A model generated the notes under the pieces. That model ran no database searches and was not told the DNA's origin. It saw only the letters and a program-made list of their open reading frames with translations. A stretch of DNA of 64,000 nucleotides, taken from NCBI RefSeq assembly GCF_000317225.1, contig NZ_AJLL01000007.1, positions 1-64,000 on the forward strand. The letters are read 5' to 3'. The position numbers were made by a program, and so were the translations under genes. The stretch comes from Fischerella thermalis PCC 7521 (lineage in GTDB: Bacteria > Cyanobacteriota > Cyanobacteriia > Cyanobacteriales > Nostocaceae). Of this stretch, positions 18,891 to 26,256 are shown in pieces; position 1 is the first letter of the stretch, and each line of letters begins with the position of its first letter.

Positions 18891-18965
18891 AGTGTGAAGG
18901 ATGAAGTATAAATTTTTATCCTTCTGCCTTCTGCCTTCTGCCTTCTGCCTTCATCCTTCATCCTT
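18891..18965. repeat. Heptamer tandem repeat tract (CCTTCTG/CCTTCAT)
   Basis: On one side GGATGAAG units, on the other five CCTTCTG-type units followed by two CCTTCAT-type units; the two sides are roughly complementary and could fold. This is the short/long tandemly repeated repetitive sequence type of heterocystous cyanobacteria. The tract runs into the last codons of the ArsR gene. Confidence 0.8.
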
Positions 18966-19283
18966 CTCATCTAGGTGTTCGGCGACAGCTTGATAAAGAT
19001 GCAAAACATGGTTATCGTGGAGGCGATAAAATACGCGACGACCTTGCTTACGATAATTAACTAAGCGCATGGCTCGTAAATTTCGTAACTGATGAGATAC
19101 AGCAGATTCACTCATGTCTAGTGTAGCTGCTAAATCACTCACACAAAATTCTTTTTCAGCTAACAGAGATAGAATTCGCAGACGATTAGCATCCCCTAAG
19201 AAACTAAAAAATTCTGCCATCCTTTGGGCTTTTTCGCTGCTAAGAACTTGAATTGAGAGGGGTTGCAACTCTTTTGTAAACAT
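18951..19283 (-). CDS. ArsR/SmtB-family metal-sensing repressor
   Basis: 110 aa. The winged-helix body (FFSFLGDANRLRILSLLA, then DMSESAVSHQLRNLRAMRLV) follows the SmtB pattern. The helix-5 metal site is conserved: Asp and His in DNHVLH, then His and Glu ten residues on in EHLDE, the D-x-H...H-x-x-E ligands of SmtB/ZiaR. The EFCVSDL segment matches the alpha3 cysteine. Such proteins leave DNA when zinc binds. The location inside a zinc importer cluster, divergent from the permease gene, suggests local control. The last residues (EKDEG) are encoded by the heptamer repeat. Confidence 0.85.
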   Translation of the reverse strand: MFTKELQPLSIQVLSSEKAQRMAEFFSFLGDANRLRILSLLAEKEFCVSDLAATLDMSESAVSHQLRNLRAMRLVNYRKQGRRVFYRLHDNHVLHLYQAVAEHLDEKDEG

Positions 19284-19362
19284 CTCGTTTTTTTGGCATT
19301 TAATTAAGTGAATGAAAACTAAACTTATATACTTAAGATATTCATGAATTTTGTGTAAATTA

Positions 19363-20241
19363 ATGCTGCATAAATTGTTTTTAAATGATAATCATTTCAC
19401 TTGGTTAGCGATTACCACAACTGGTGATCTATTAACTTTGTTACAGTTTCCCTTTATGCAGCGGGCTATGGTTGGTGCTGTCTTAATGGGAATACTTGGT
19501 GGTTTGCTTGGCTGTTTTGTCACCCTGCGCCAGTTATCTTTTTTCAGCCATGCTGTCGGCCATGCGGCATTAGTAGGCGTAGCATTAGGTGTATTGCTAC
19601 AGTTAAATCCTACTTGGATGTTGCTACCTTTCACATTGGTGTTTGGGGTAGTGGTGATTTACTTTATCGACAAAACCGATTTAGCTAGCGATAGCGTACT
19701 TAGTATAGTTTTATCAGGAGCGTTAGCGATCGGCATAATTTTAAGTAGCCTCATCCAAGGATATCGCGGCAACTTGATGGCAGTCCTGTTTGGCGATATT
19801 TTGGCGATAGATCTGACAGATCTGATTTTAACCATGCTGTTGCTTGTGGGTGGGAGCATATTTCTATTATCAACCCTGCGCCAGCAAATTTTGTTAACCC
19901 TTAATCTTGGTGTGGCAAAAGTCCAAGGGATTCCGGTACAAATTTATCGATATGGATTTGTGGTTTTGCTGTCATTAGCTGTTGCTGTGGCGATTAAATC
20001 TGTCGGCGTTTTACTGGTGAATGCATTTCTGGTGATTCCCGCCTCCACAGCTAAATTGATGAGTCATCACTTTGGCCGCTTTTTGCTGCTGTCAGTGATA
20101 GTTGGTTCTACCACCAGCATAGCTGGCATCATCGCATCAGGTCTTTTCAATCTTGCTTCTGGGCCGAGTATTGTACTTGTACAATTCCTGGGGTTTGTGG
20201 CTGTTTTCGGCTGGGTCAAGTTTCTGGGCAAAGACGCATAG
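19363..20241 (+). CDS. znuB: ZnuB-type ABC transporter permease
   Basis: 292 aa if ATG 19363 is used. The family core begins at LLTLLQFPFMQRAMVGAVLMG, followed by seven to eight membrane helices and the coupling motif RQLSFFSHAVGHAALVGVALG. The perfect palindrome at 19383-19397 would lie inside the coding region with this start. In-frame TTG 19437 or ATG 19456 would put the operator upstream and give 261-267 aa, closer to the family length, so the true start may be downstream. Inner-membrane partner of ZnuA and ZnuC. Confidence 0.85.
   Translation: MLHKLFLNDNHFTWLAITTTGDLLTLLQFPFMQRAMVGAVLMGILGGLLGCFVTLRQLSFFSHAVGHAALVGVALGVLLQLNPTWMLLPFTLVFGVVVIYFIDKTDLASDSVLSIVLSGALAIGIILSSLIQGYRGNLMAVLFGDILAIDLTDLILTMLLLVGGSIFLLSTLRQQILLTLNLGVAKVQGIPVQIYRYGFVVLLSLAVAVAIKSVGVLLVNAFLVIPASTAKLMSHHFGRFLLLSVIVGSTTSIAGIIASGLFNLASGPSIVLVQFLGFVAVFGWVKFLGKDA
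19383..19397. promoter_or_regulatory. Perfect 15-bp palindromic Zur-like box
   Basis: AAATGATAATCATTT is an exact inverted repeat about a central A, the classic Fur/Zur operator shape. It is positioned for the permease gene and possibly the divergent ArsR gene. A separate ATTCATGAAT palindrome at 19340-19349 could be the ArsR operator. Confidence 0.65.
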
Positions 20242-20313
20242 TTTTTTCGATTGACCTATTGCAATTTAAGAAAAAGTTTGCTACATTGGTTAATCGTTGA
20301 AAACAAATGCTTC

Positions 20314-20387
<74 letters not shown>

Positions 20388-20394
20388 TTAAGGT

Positions 20395-20427
20395 AAAACC
20401 CCTGGTAAGCAACACTTCCAGGGGTTT
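20395..20427 (+). terminator. Hairpin after tRNA-Phe
   Basis: AAAACCCCTGG (20395-20405) pairs with CCAGGGGTTT (20418-20427). The stem is stable but there is no long T run. Confidence 0.5.
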
Positions 20428-20465
20428 ACTGTCTCCATAAAAACCCCATTTCAGCCGTTTTTGGT

Positions 20466-20550
20466 GGTGTAAATCTGGTGTAATTTTATGCCACGTTGGA
20501 CATTTTTGGACGGGGTTAGTCAAATTTTGGGGGTAAATTGGGGGTAAATC
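20466..20550 (+). repeat. Two pairs of 10-bp direct repeats near the left att (possible integrase arm sites)
   Basis: GGTGTAAATC at 20466 and GGTGTAATTT at 20477 form one pair; GGGGTAAATT at 20530 and GGGGTAAATC at 20541 form another. Both pairs have 11-bp spacing. A GGTAAATCAG/CTGATTTACC hairpin follows at 20543-20568. The arrangement resembles arm-type binding sites of tyrosine recombinases. No integrase gene remains nearby. Confidence 0.45.
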
Positions 20551-20594
20551 AGGGCGCGCTGATTTACCTAATTTCAGGAGTTGCCTATGAACTC

Positions 20595-20937
20595 TCAACC
20601 CTGTGGAGGTAAATCCTCTAAAGGTACTACAAACGCTTGCAACTTGTTTTTCGCTATGGCGGCAAGTGTCATTATCTTTCGACAGGTTTTACTGCCTCGG
20701 ATGGACTTGGATGGTGTTGATGTTCTATGCGAACCCAAACTCTTACGACTGTCGTGGATTTTTAGCCAAGTCCCGTCTTTACGCCAATTGCGAAAGTACG
20801 TATAGAGCGTTTGCCAAGCTGGAAAATCCCCTGGTAGCGATCGCCATCTGACTGCTTCTAGCAAAATGTAGAAAATCGCGTTTAGGACCTGCCACATATC
20901 GACTTCACGCTTACGACCACCCGGTTTTGCTTCTGGA
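20595..20937 (-). pseudogene. IS5-family transposase remnant
   Basis: Minus-strand reading gives PEAKPGGRKREVDMWQVLNA, then LLEAVRWRSLPGDFPAWQ and TYFRNWRKDGTWLKIHD, the N-terminal DUF4096-like part of IS5-group transposases. After KIHD the frame diverges and no DDE residues follow. Confidence 0.7.
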
Positions 20938-20939
20938 AT

Positions 20940-21107
20940 TTGGGAGATTTATTTGCAGAGGGTGCAATTGATATTGATGATTTGTCCGCGCAAGCCATTC
21001 GCGATGAAGAAATCCAAGAACGCAGACGTAAAGCAACTGAAGCAACGGCTTATTTGGATGACCCAGATTGGGAACCACCTTATGTAATTGAAGGTTCCGA
21101 TTTTTAG
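20940..21107 (+). pseudogene. C-terminal fragment of an unrecognised protein
   Basis: An open 55-codon tail (LGDLFAEGAIDIDDLSAQAI, later DDPDWEPPYVIEGSDF, then stop) with no start codon and a coding-like acidic composition. It begins exactly where the IS5 remnant ends. I do not recognise the parent gene. Confidence 0.45.
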
Positions 21108-21112
21108 CGAAT

Positions 21113-21265
21113 TCTGCTTTCTTTTAATGCTTCCTGAAAACAATCAATGGCGGCTTCTAAATTATTGGCTCATCGCCTCATTCTCCATGAATGCGGTTAC
21201 TGTAAGTTATACCCAGGTTATTTTGCGTCCTTGCCCATTCATAAGGAAAGTGATCGCGCTTTTCT
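21113..21265 (-). pseudogene. TPR-repeat protein fragment
   Basis: Minus-strand FPYEWARTQNNLGITYSNRI followed, after a frameshift, by NNLEAAIDCFQEALKES reproduces the tetratricopeptide consensus of cyanobacterial TPR/CHAT proteins. About one and a half repeats remain. Confidence 0.55.
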
Positions 21266-21342
21266 TTTGGGTTTCGAGAAGAGTGTGATACTCCGCAGGA
21301 GTAGCTAGCTGCCGCGATCGCCTTCCAGAACTATCTTGCTTT

Positions 21343-21523
21343 GAAGTGGGTGAAGTTTGTATCAAATCTCCTGCAAATATGATTGGTTATTGGAAATTAC
21401 CAGACTGGTGATGCTGGTTACTTTGATGAAGAAGGTTACATTTATATTTGCGATCGCTTTAAAGACATAATTCTTTATGGTGGCGAAAATGTCTATCCAG
21501 CAGAAATTGAAAATATTTTATAG
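21343..21523 (+). pseudogene. AMP-dependent acyl-CoA synthetase fragment
   Basis: [20 protein letters not shown] then, after a frameshift near 21400, [18 protein letters not shown] and [20 protein letters not shown]. These are the hallmark motifs around the hinge of acyl-CoA/AMP ligases. Both ends are missing. Confidence 0.75.
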
Positions 21524-21724
21524 GTAAAGTGTATTGTAAAGTATCTCGATTACCTGAAGGTAAGTTAAAGTCTGTCACTGTTTCACTAATTTAGGAAGCG
21601 CGATTGCTGTCTCCGATCGCTGCTGAAAAAATACATCAAGCAGCAAGATTCTCCGTCTGGATAACTAGATCCTGCCCAAGTTTCATCCCCTTGGAAGACT
21701 CCACCTGGGGACTTCCCGCAAGGA

Positions 21725-21788
21725 AGGTTAAAGTCGTTTTACCTGCACCGAGAAATCCTGTGATTACCGTGACGGGAATTTTGTGCAT
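21725..21788 (-). pseudogene. CobW/COG0523 GTPase N-terminal fragment
   Basis: From ATG 21788 the frame reads MHKIPVTVITGFLGAGKTTL, the strongly conserved start and Walker A of COG0523 GTPases, then loses similarity at once. An intact COG0523 gene is present at 60971. Confidence 0.7.
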
Positions 21789-21921
21789 ATAAAATAAGTT
21801 GTTTGTTGATTAAAGGAGCGATCGCAAGAAAGAAGTTTTCACCGCAGATATCATACAGTATTTTAGATAGATGCAGTGATAAGGTCATAGCTCGAAACTC
21901 ACGCACCGGTCATAATGCTTG

Positions 21922-22926
21922 CTACCTAACCGAGCTTGAGGGAGTTTCCTTAGCAAAGTTTCTATCCATCAATTCTGTACGTGAATTTGTCCGCACAGCC
22001 CGGAACATTCCAAACCGACACAGCCCTGTACCAAACGCCAAACGCATCAGTAAAAGTGTCGGTACTTCCCGCACAGACTTGACAAAACCAGACAGTCCAA
22101 AACGCACCAATCCCTCAGGTCTGGCTATCCCTTGCCAAATCGAATCTAACCAAGAAGGAAGGGTTTCTTGCGTCCAATCAGCCGTAATTACCTCACCTTC
22201 GACTAATCCTGTAGCTGTCAACAGTTCAGAAAATCCCTCAATGCTAGAAAAAGCTGGATGAGACCACTGATCTAGCAATTGTCGCATTACTGGTTTCTCC
22301 CAAAAATTTAGTGGCTTTTGGCGGTCATCCCTTTGATTCCAGTCAGCGACGACCAAAATTCCACCAGGCTTTAGCACCCGCATTAATTCTCTGGCAAAAA
22401 CGGCTTTATCAGGCATATGAGGGCCTGCTTCGATTGACCAAACTACATCAAAACTGGCATCTGGAAACGACAGTGCCATCGCATCATCGACCGCAAACTG
22501 GACGTTTAGCCCGTCGGGTGTTAACTCCTGGGCGCGTTTTACTTGTTGTGGGCTGATGGTAATTCCTGTGACAGCAAATCCATAATCTCGCGCTAAAATC
22601 CGACTGCTGCCCCCAATTCCACAGCCAACATCTAAGACGGTAGTACCAGGAGGTAATTTATCTAAACCACCCCACTTAACCATTTCGTGTACAAAGTCAG
22701 ATTTAGCAGCCAAAAAATCCTTGCGTCTTGGTGGCGAACCGTAGTGACCGAGGTGAATGTGTTCTCCCCAGTAAAACTCTAGGATGCCGTCAAGCGTCCA
22801 TAGGTCGTAGGAATTGGCAACTGTGGCTGAGGATTGATACTTACGAGCCGTTAGGAAATAAGCGGCAATTCCAATTAGTAAAACGATAAGAGAACCAATT
22901 ACAAAATAAACTAATGAAGTTGACAT
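21922..22926 (-). CDS. MPBQ/MSBQ methyltransferase (tocopherol and plastoquinone synthesis)
   Basis: 334 aa, SAM-dependent. An N-terminal membrane anchor (about 5-25) is followed by LTARKYQSSATVANSYDLWT and EFYWGEHIHLGHYGSPP. The SAM-binding loop VLDVGCGIGGSSRILA comes next, then GITISPQQVKRAQELTPDG, SIEAGPHMPDKAVFARELMR and VREVPTLLLMRLAFGTGLCR. It matches my memory of Synechocystis Sll0418 along nearly the whole length; that enzyme methylates 2-methyl-6-phytyl- and solanesyl-benzoquinol. It lies between gene fragments inside the tRNA-Phe-flanked region, so it may be a second copy. Confidence 0.85.
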   Translation of the reverse strand: MSTSLVYFVIGSLIVLLIGIAAYFLTARKYQSSATVANSYDLWTLDGILEFYWGEHIHLGHYGSPPRRKDFLAAKSDFVHEMVKWGGLDKLPPGTTVLDVGCGIGGSSRILARDYGFAVTGITISPQQVKRAQELTPDGLNVQFAVDDAMALSFPDASFDVVWSIEAGPHMPDKAVFARELMRVLKPGGILVVADWNQRDDRQKPLNFWEKPVMRQLLDQWSHPAFSSIEGFSELLTATGLVEGEVITADWTQETLPSWLDSIWQGIARPEGLVRFGLSGFVKSVREVPTLLLMRLAFGTGLCRFGMFRAVRTNSRTELMDRNFAKETPSSSVR

Positions 22927-22975
22927 TGTTGTGACAGCTTTTTATTTAGCTAACCTTTGATAGATGTTGGTGTGT

Positions 22976-23176
22976 TTATGGTTCATTCCGAATTAAACGA
23001 GCGATCGCAAGAGAAATCTTCCTATAGGTTGAGCTTGCAATATTTTGCCAACCTCGAATCATTTTCCTGAGATTTAGAAAGGGTTGCTGCTTATCTTCTC
23101 TGATACTTGTTTGTTTGACAAAAGGATGAACAGCAGTAGGAATCTTCCCGGTTTGGTGAAGATAATATTTCGGCAT
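22976..23176 (-). CDS. Small ORF of unknown function between riboswitch and methyltransferase
   Basis: 66 aa, basic, with no recognised domain or signal peptide and no clear ribosome binding site. It is listed only because it is the first same-strand ORF after the cobalamin riboswitch. It may not be a gene. Confidence 0.2.
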   Translation of the reverse strand: MPKYYLHQTGKIPTAVHPFVKQTSIREDKQQPFLNLRKMIRGWQNIASSTYRKISLAIARLIRNEP

Positions 23177-23439
23177 GATGATTAACCGAGTCAGAATTTA
23201 ACGAAAATACACAGAAGTTATGCACGCGATATATAGCACTCTCAAGTTACTGCAATATCTTGTCGAAAATTGCTTAGATTTCTAAGTTCAAATAATTACT
23301 AATCGAAATTTAATATTAATTACTTATTTCATGGAAAGCCGCCATCTGTAGCGTTTTTATGTGCGGTACTTTCAAAATATTAGACCTAGCGATCGCCATG
23401 TAATAAACCATCCGTGCCTCGCAGATGTACAAAATTTAC

Positions 23440-23570
23440 AAGTCAACTTCGGCGGGCATTCTGACTCACAAGGCAAGCCTTGATTACAGCTGCGGGACAG
23501 CGCCGGATTTGCACCGGACTTTCCCCCTTACCTCTAGTGGCTGACCCCCACTAGAACCGAAATTCCTTTG
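23440..23570 (-). promoter_or_regulatory. Cobalamin (AdoCbl-type) riboswitch
   Basis: Read on the minus strand the conserved elements occur in order: GGGGGAAAGTCCGGTGCAAA, TCCGGCGCTGTCCCGCAGC, TGTAATC, then GAGTCAGAATGCCCGCC. The B12-box context CAGCCACTAGAGG lies just upstream. These are the core, B12 box and L5-L13 partners of the cobalamin riboswitch. Next on the strand are 260 bp without a good gene, the doubtful 66-aa ORF, and the methyltransferase. No B12 transport or synthesis gene is intact nearby. Confidence 0.88.
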
Positions 23571-23589
23571 CATTTTAACACAACCGTGA

Positions 23590-24140
23590 TTTGCTTGCGT
23601 AAAAATCAATGGTCGATCTATACTGGCATTCGTCGTTAATCAGGGCAAGTTTCATTCTTTACCAAAGCTTGCTCTGGATTTTTATTGGACAATTTTTTTA
23701 ATCTGATCAAGTTTTACCCACTTGCCTTTCTAATTACACATCAACTAGCCAGTTACGAAGGCTTGTCTAGCCTGCATCAATTCAATCAGCTTTTGCCAAT
23801 ACGACAAGCCTTTGCGGATGCTGGTCATTCACCACTTACATTTTTTGTAGGGGCGGCGATCGAGAGAAGGATGGCTGGCGAAATTTGGAACTAGAAAGCA
23901 GGATGCTCAGTAATGCTGCGAACCTAAATGAGGAGAACCAAGTTGCATCTATTTCTCGCTGGCTATGCAGTTTGTAGGAGTAACACCCACCAACACTGCG
24001 TTGGTGCGGACCGTATAAAGGCTGTCGGTGAGAGTTCGAGGTTATCTGCCGCCGCACAACTTCACCGTTGTACTGCTACGGCGCTCAAATTCCCTCAAAG
24101 CAAAGCAAGGCTTCAGTAGCTTTATCTGTTGAACTAGCCT
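23590..24140. other. About 550 bp without a recognisable gene
   Basis: Short open frames occur on both strands but none has a recognisable domain, coding-like composition or ribosome binding site. One HIP1-like GGCGATCG site is present. Probably decayed sequence within the island. Confidence 0.5.
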
Positions 24141-24143
24141 GTC

Positions 24144-24968
24144 TTACAAATCTACCTTAGCCACCGGAAACTGAATCTCAATCACTACATCGTCCATTCG
24201 ATCTCCAACGAACTTGTGGTAGACCTCCCGAAAGGGACCCGTTATCTCGTAACCATTCCCTTCAATCCAACTGAGTACAGCTTGATAACCTTGCATAAAA
24301 TCCTTCATGCGACCTTGATGGACAACTGAGGCAACTTCAACTTGAGGCAGTTGGTGTACTTTGATCCGCTCACTTTCCAGCATTGGCTCTTTGAGTAGCA
24401 CTGCTGCTTCCACATCTTCATTTGTAGTTGTATCAACTGGGGTGTACCAGATCGCTATTCCGCAGCCTGTCGGGTCAGTGCGATGCTCTTTGGTGTAGGC
24501 ATACACTTCTTGAAATGCTTCTGGTAATCCAATCGGATAATTTAAGTTTTCGCTGATAATTATGCGTCGTCCGGCGACGAGCACAGGTTCGACTGTCTTA
24601 AGCACAACATCATACTTTGGCATTTTTCCCTCCTGCTCAATTGATCTGAGTCGCTCTTCTACTCGTGCTAACTGCGCTTGCATTTCCTGCATCTGATCGG
24701 CAAGTTGCGCGTGCCGAAATCTCAACATGCCACGAATTTCGTTGGCACTCACATCTTCCTCTAATATTCGTGCGATTTGATTAAGGGACAAGCCTAAATC
24801 CTTAAGCGCCAAAATGCGATTGAGGCGTGGCAATTGCTCAATCGAGTAATAGCGATAGCTGGTAAAGTGGTCAACATGGACAGGGCGCAGCAAACCCAGC
24901 TTGTCGTAGTATCGTAACGTTTGGACTGCTACTTGGCTGATCCGTGAGAAGTATCCGATCCGTAGCAT
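24144..24968 (-). CDS. MerR-family regulator with GyrI-like effector-binding domain
   Basis: 274 aa. The N-terminal MerR helix-turn-helix (IGYFSRISQVAVQTLRYYDK, then FTSYRYYSIEQL) is followed by a coiled-coil dimerisation helix (about 80-115) and a C-terminal GyrI/BmrR-like domain. That domain includes YPIGLPEAFQEVY, WYTPVD and the conserved GYQAVLSWIEGNGYEITGP and FREVYH. Family members sense lipophilic cations or drugs and activate promoters with long spacers. No efflux gene is adjacent, so the target is unclear apart from likely autoregulation. Confidence 0.88.
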   Translation of the reverse strand: MLRIGYFSRISQVAVQTLRYYDKLGLLRPVHVDHFTSYRYYSIEQLPRLNRILALKDLGLSLNQIARILEEDVSANEIRGMLRFRHAQLADQMQEMQAQLARVEERLRSIEQEGKMPKYDVVLKTVEPVLVAGRRIIISENLNYPIGLPEAFQEVYAYTKEHRTDPTGCGIAIWYTPVDTTTNEDVEAAVLLKEPMLESERIKVHQLPQVEVASVVHQGRMKDFMQGYQAVLSWIEGNGYEITGPFREVYHKFVGDRMDDVVIEIQFPVAKVDL

Positions 24969-25010
24969 AGTGTTTCTGTACAGATAGACTCAGTAAAAGC
25001 GTTCATTGCA

Positions 25011-25041
25011 AGCCTAAAGTCTGTTGTAGGGAGAGAGTCAA
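25011..25041 (-). promoter_or_regulatory. MerR-type promoter with 19-bp spacer
   Basis: Minus-strand TTGACT (25036-25041) and TAGGCT (25011-25016) are separated by 19 bp, the lengthened spacing typical of MerR-activated promoters, about 43 bp before the merR start. Confidence 0.5.
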
Positions 25042-25566
25042 GGAGGTTTAATGCAAGATTTTTACAAGGGGTGGGATACAGGTGTAGCAAACATAGGTTA
25101 GTCCGTGTATGACTCCTCCACAAATAGCAGTCCAACAATCCCGCTGTACCGGAACGAAGTCAAGCTATTGGTGAGATGCAAAGGTTATCTGTGTCCGGTG
25201 AGCACGACCGTTGGGCGGCTCTATGGTCGATCTCATAAATCATTGATTGTAGTTTTTGACGGAAATTGCATAAGTTATGGAGTTATGCGAGTATTACCCC
25301 ATGAACAAAATTGGTTGGCGTGTAATTGCTATCAACTAAGTTTGCACCAGATTTTAAATCGCACCGGGATTAGCACAAAGAGTAGAGACACGATGAGAGA
25401 GAAAAAGCATCTAACAGACAAGCTGATTGATTGGGCTTTAGTCTTGGGTTGGAGCTGCACCTTGAGTACCTCATCCAAAGCCAAGAATCCCTACGATCGC
25501 CCCTTGGTGTGTCCGCTAGGACGATCCCTAGCACCCTACAGAGAACTTGATTTATCAGCATTTGGT
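25042..25566. other. Gap before the response regulator
   Basis: About 520 bp. A plus-strand frame stays open from 25105 into the response regulator, but its sequence resembles no receiver extension or known domain, so I treat it as leader or non-coding. Confidence 0.5.
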
Positions 25567-26256
25567 ATGAGGATTTTACTCATCGAGGATGATGTGGCCA
25601 TTGCCAAGGCCGTTGCCGAGGCCCTGGGTGACAAAGGCTATACTGTTGAAATGGCTTACGACGGTCAGACTGGTCTGGCCTTTGCGGAGACTGGTTTATT
25701 TGACTTGATTGTCTTGGATCTGACCTTACCCAAACTCAATGGCATCGCCCTTTGCCAAAAACTGCGGCAACAAAACTTGTCTGTGCCTGTGTTGATGCTG
25801 ACCGCACGAGACACCACCGCAGATAAGATCGTTGGTCTGGATGCAGGTGCCGATGACTATATCATCAAGCCCTTCGAGATATCTGAGTTACTAGCCAGGG
25901 TTCGCGCCTTGTTGCGTCGGCGTTCACTCCCCTTTGCAGAGACACTGACTTGGGAAAAGCTCCTGCTCAGGGTAGACTCCTGCGAAACCTTTTATGATGG
26001 TATTATTCTGCGCTTAACCCCTAAAGAATATGCTTTACTTGAGCTTTTTTTGAAGAATGGCAGCCGCATCTTGACGCGCCAATACATTCTAGAACGAGTC
26101 TGGACGTTTGATGACCTGCCTGGGGAAGACACGGTCAAAGCGCACTTGCGCAGTCTGCGTCAGAAGCTGAAGTTAGCAGGAGCACCCCCCAACTTAATTG
26201 AAACAGTGTATGGCTTGGGCTACCGACTTAACCCGAATCTCCAATCTGCGGTTTAA
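25567..26256 (+). CDS. OmpR/PhoB-family response regulator
   Basis: 229 aa from ATG 25567, where the receiver domain begins (MRILLIEDD). The phospho-acceptor is Asp51 (VLDLTLPKLNG), with Thr79 and Lys101 (IIKPFE) completing the active site. The winged-helix output domain (LRLTPKEYALLELFLKN, then HLRSLRQKLK and ETVYGLGYRL) is complete. It overlaps the kinase gene by 47 bp, so the two are co-translated. The pair is visibly GC-richer than the flanks, suggesting transfer. Confidence 0.92.
   Translation: MRILLIEDDVAIAKAVAEALGDKGYTVEMAYDGQTGLAFAETGLFDLIVLDLTLPKLNGIALCQKLRQQNLSVPVLMLTARDTTADKIVGLDAGADDYIIKPFEISELLARVRALLRRRSLPFAETLTWEKLLLRVDSCETFYDGIILRLTPKEYALLELFLKNGSRILTRQYILERVWTFDDLPGEDTVKAHLRSLRQKLKLAGAPPNLIETVYGLGYRLNPNLQSAV

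Noticed and set aside
18891-18965. Possible CRISPR array from repeated CCTTCTG units
   Set aside because: The units are contiguous heptamers with no unique spacers, so this is a simple tandem repeat. The same applies to 55920-55968 and 61984-62032.
25105-25566. N-terminal extension of the response regulator frame
   Set aside because: The receiver domain starts exactly at ATG 25567; the upstream 154 codons show no domain or coding character.
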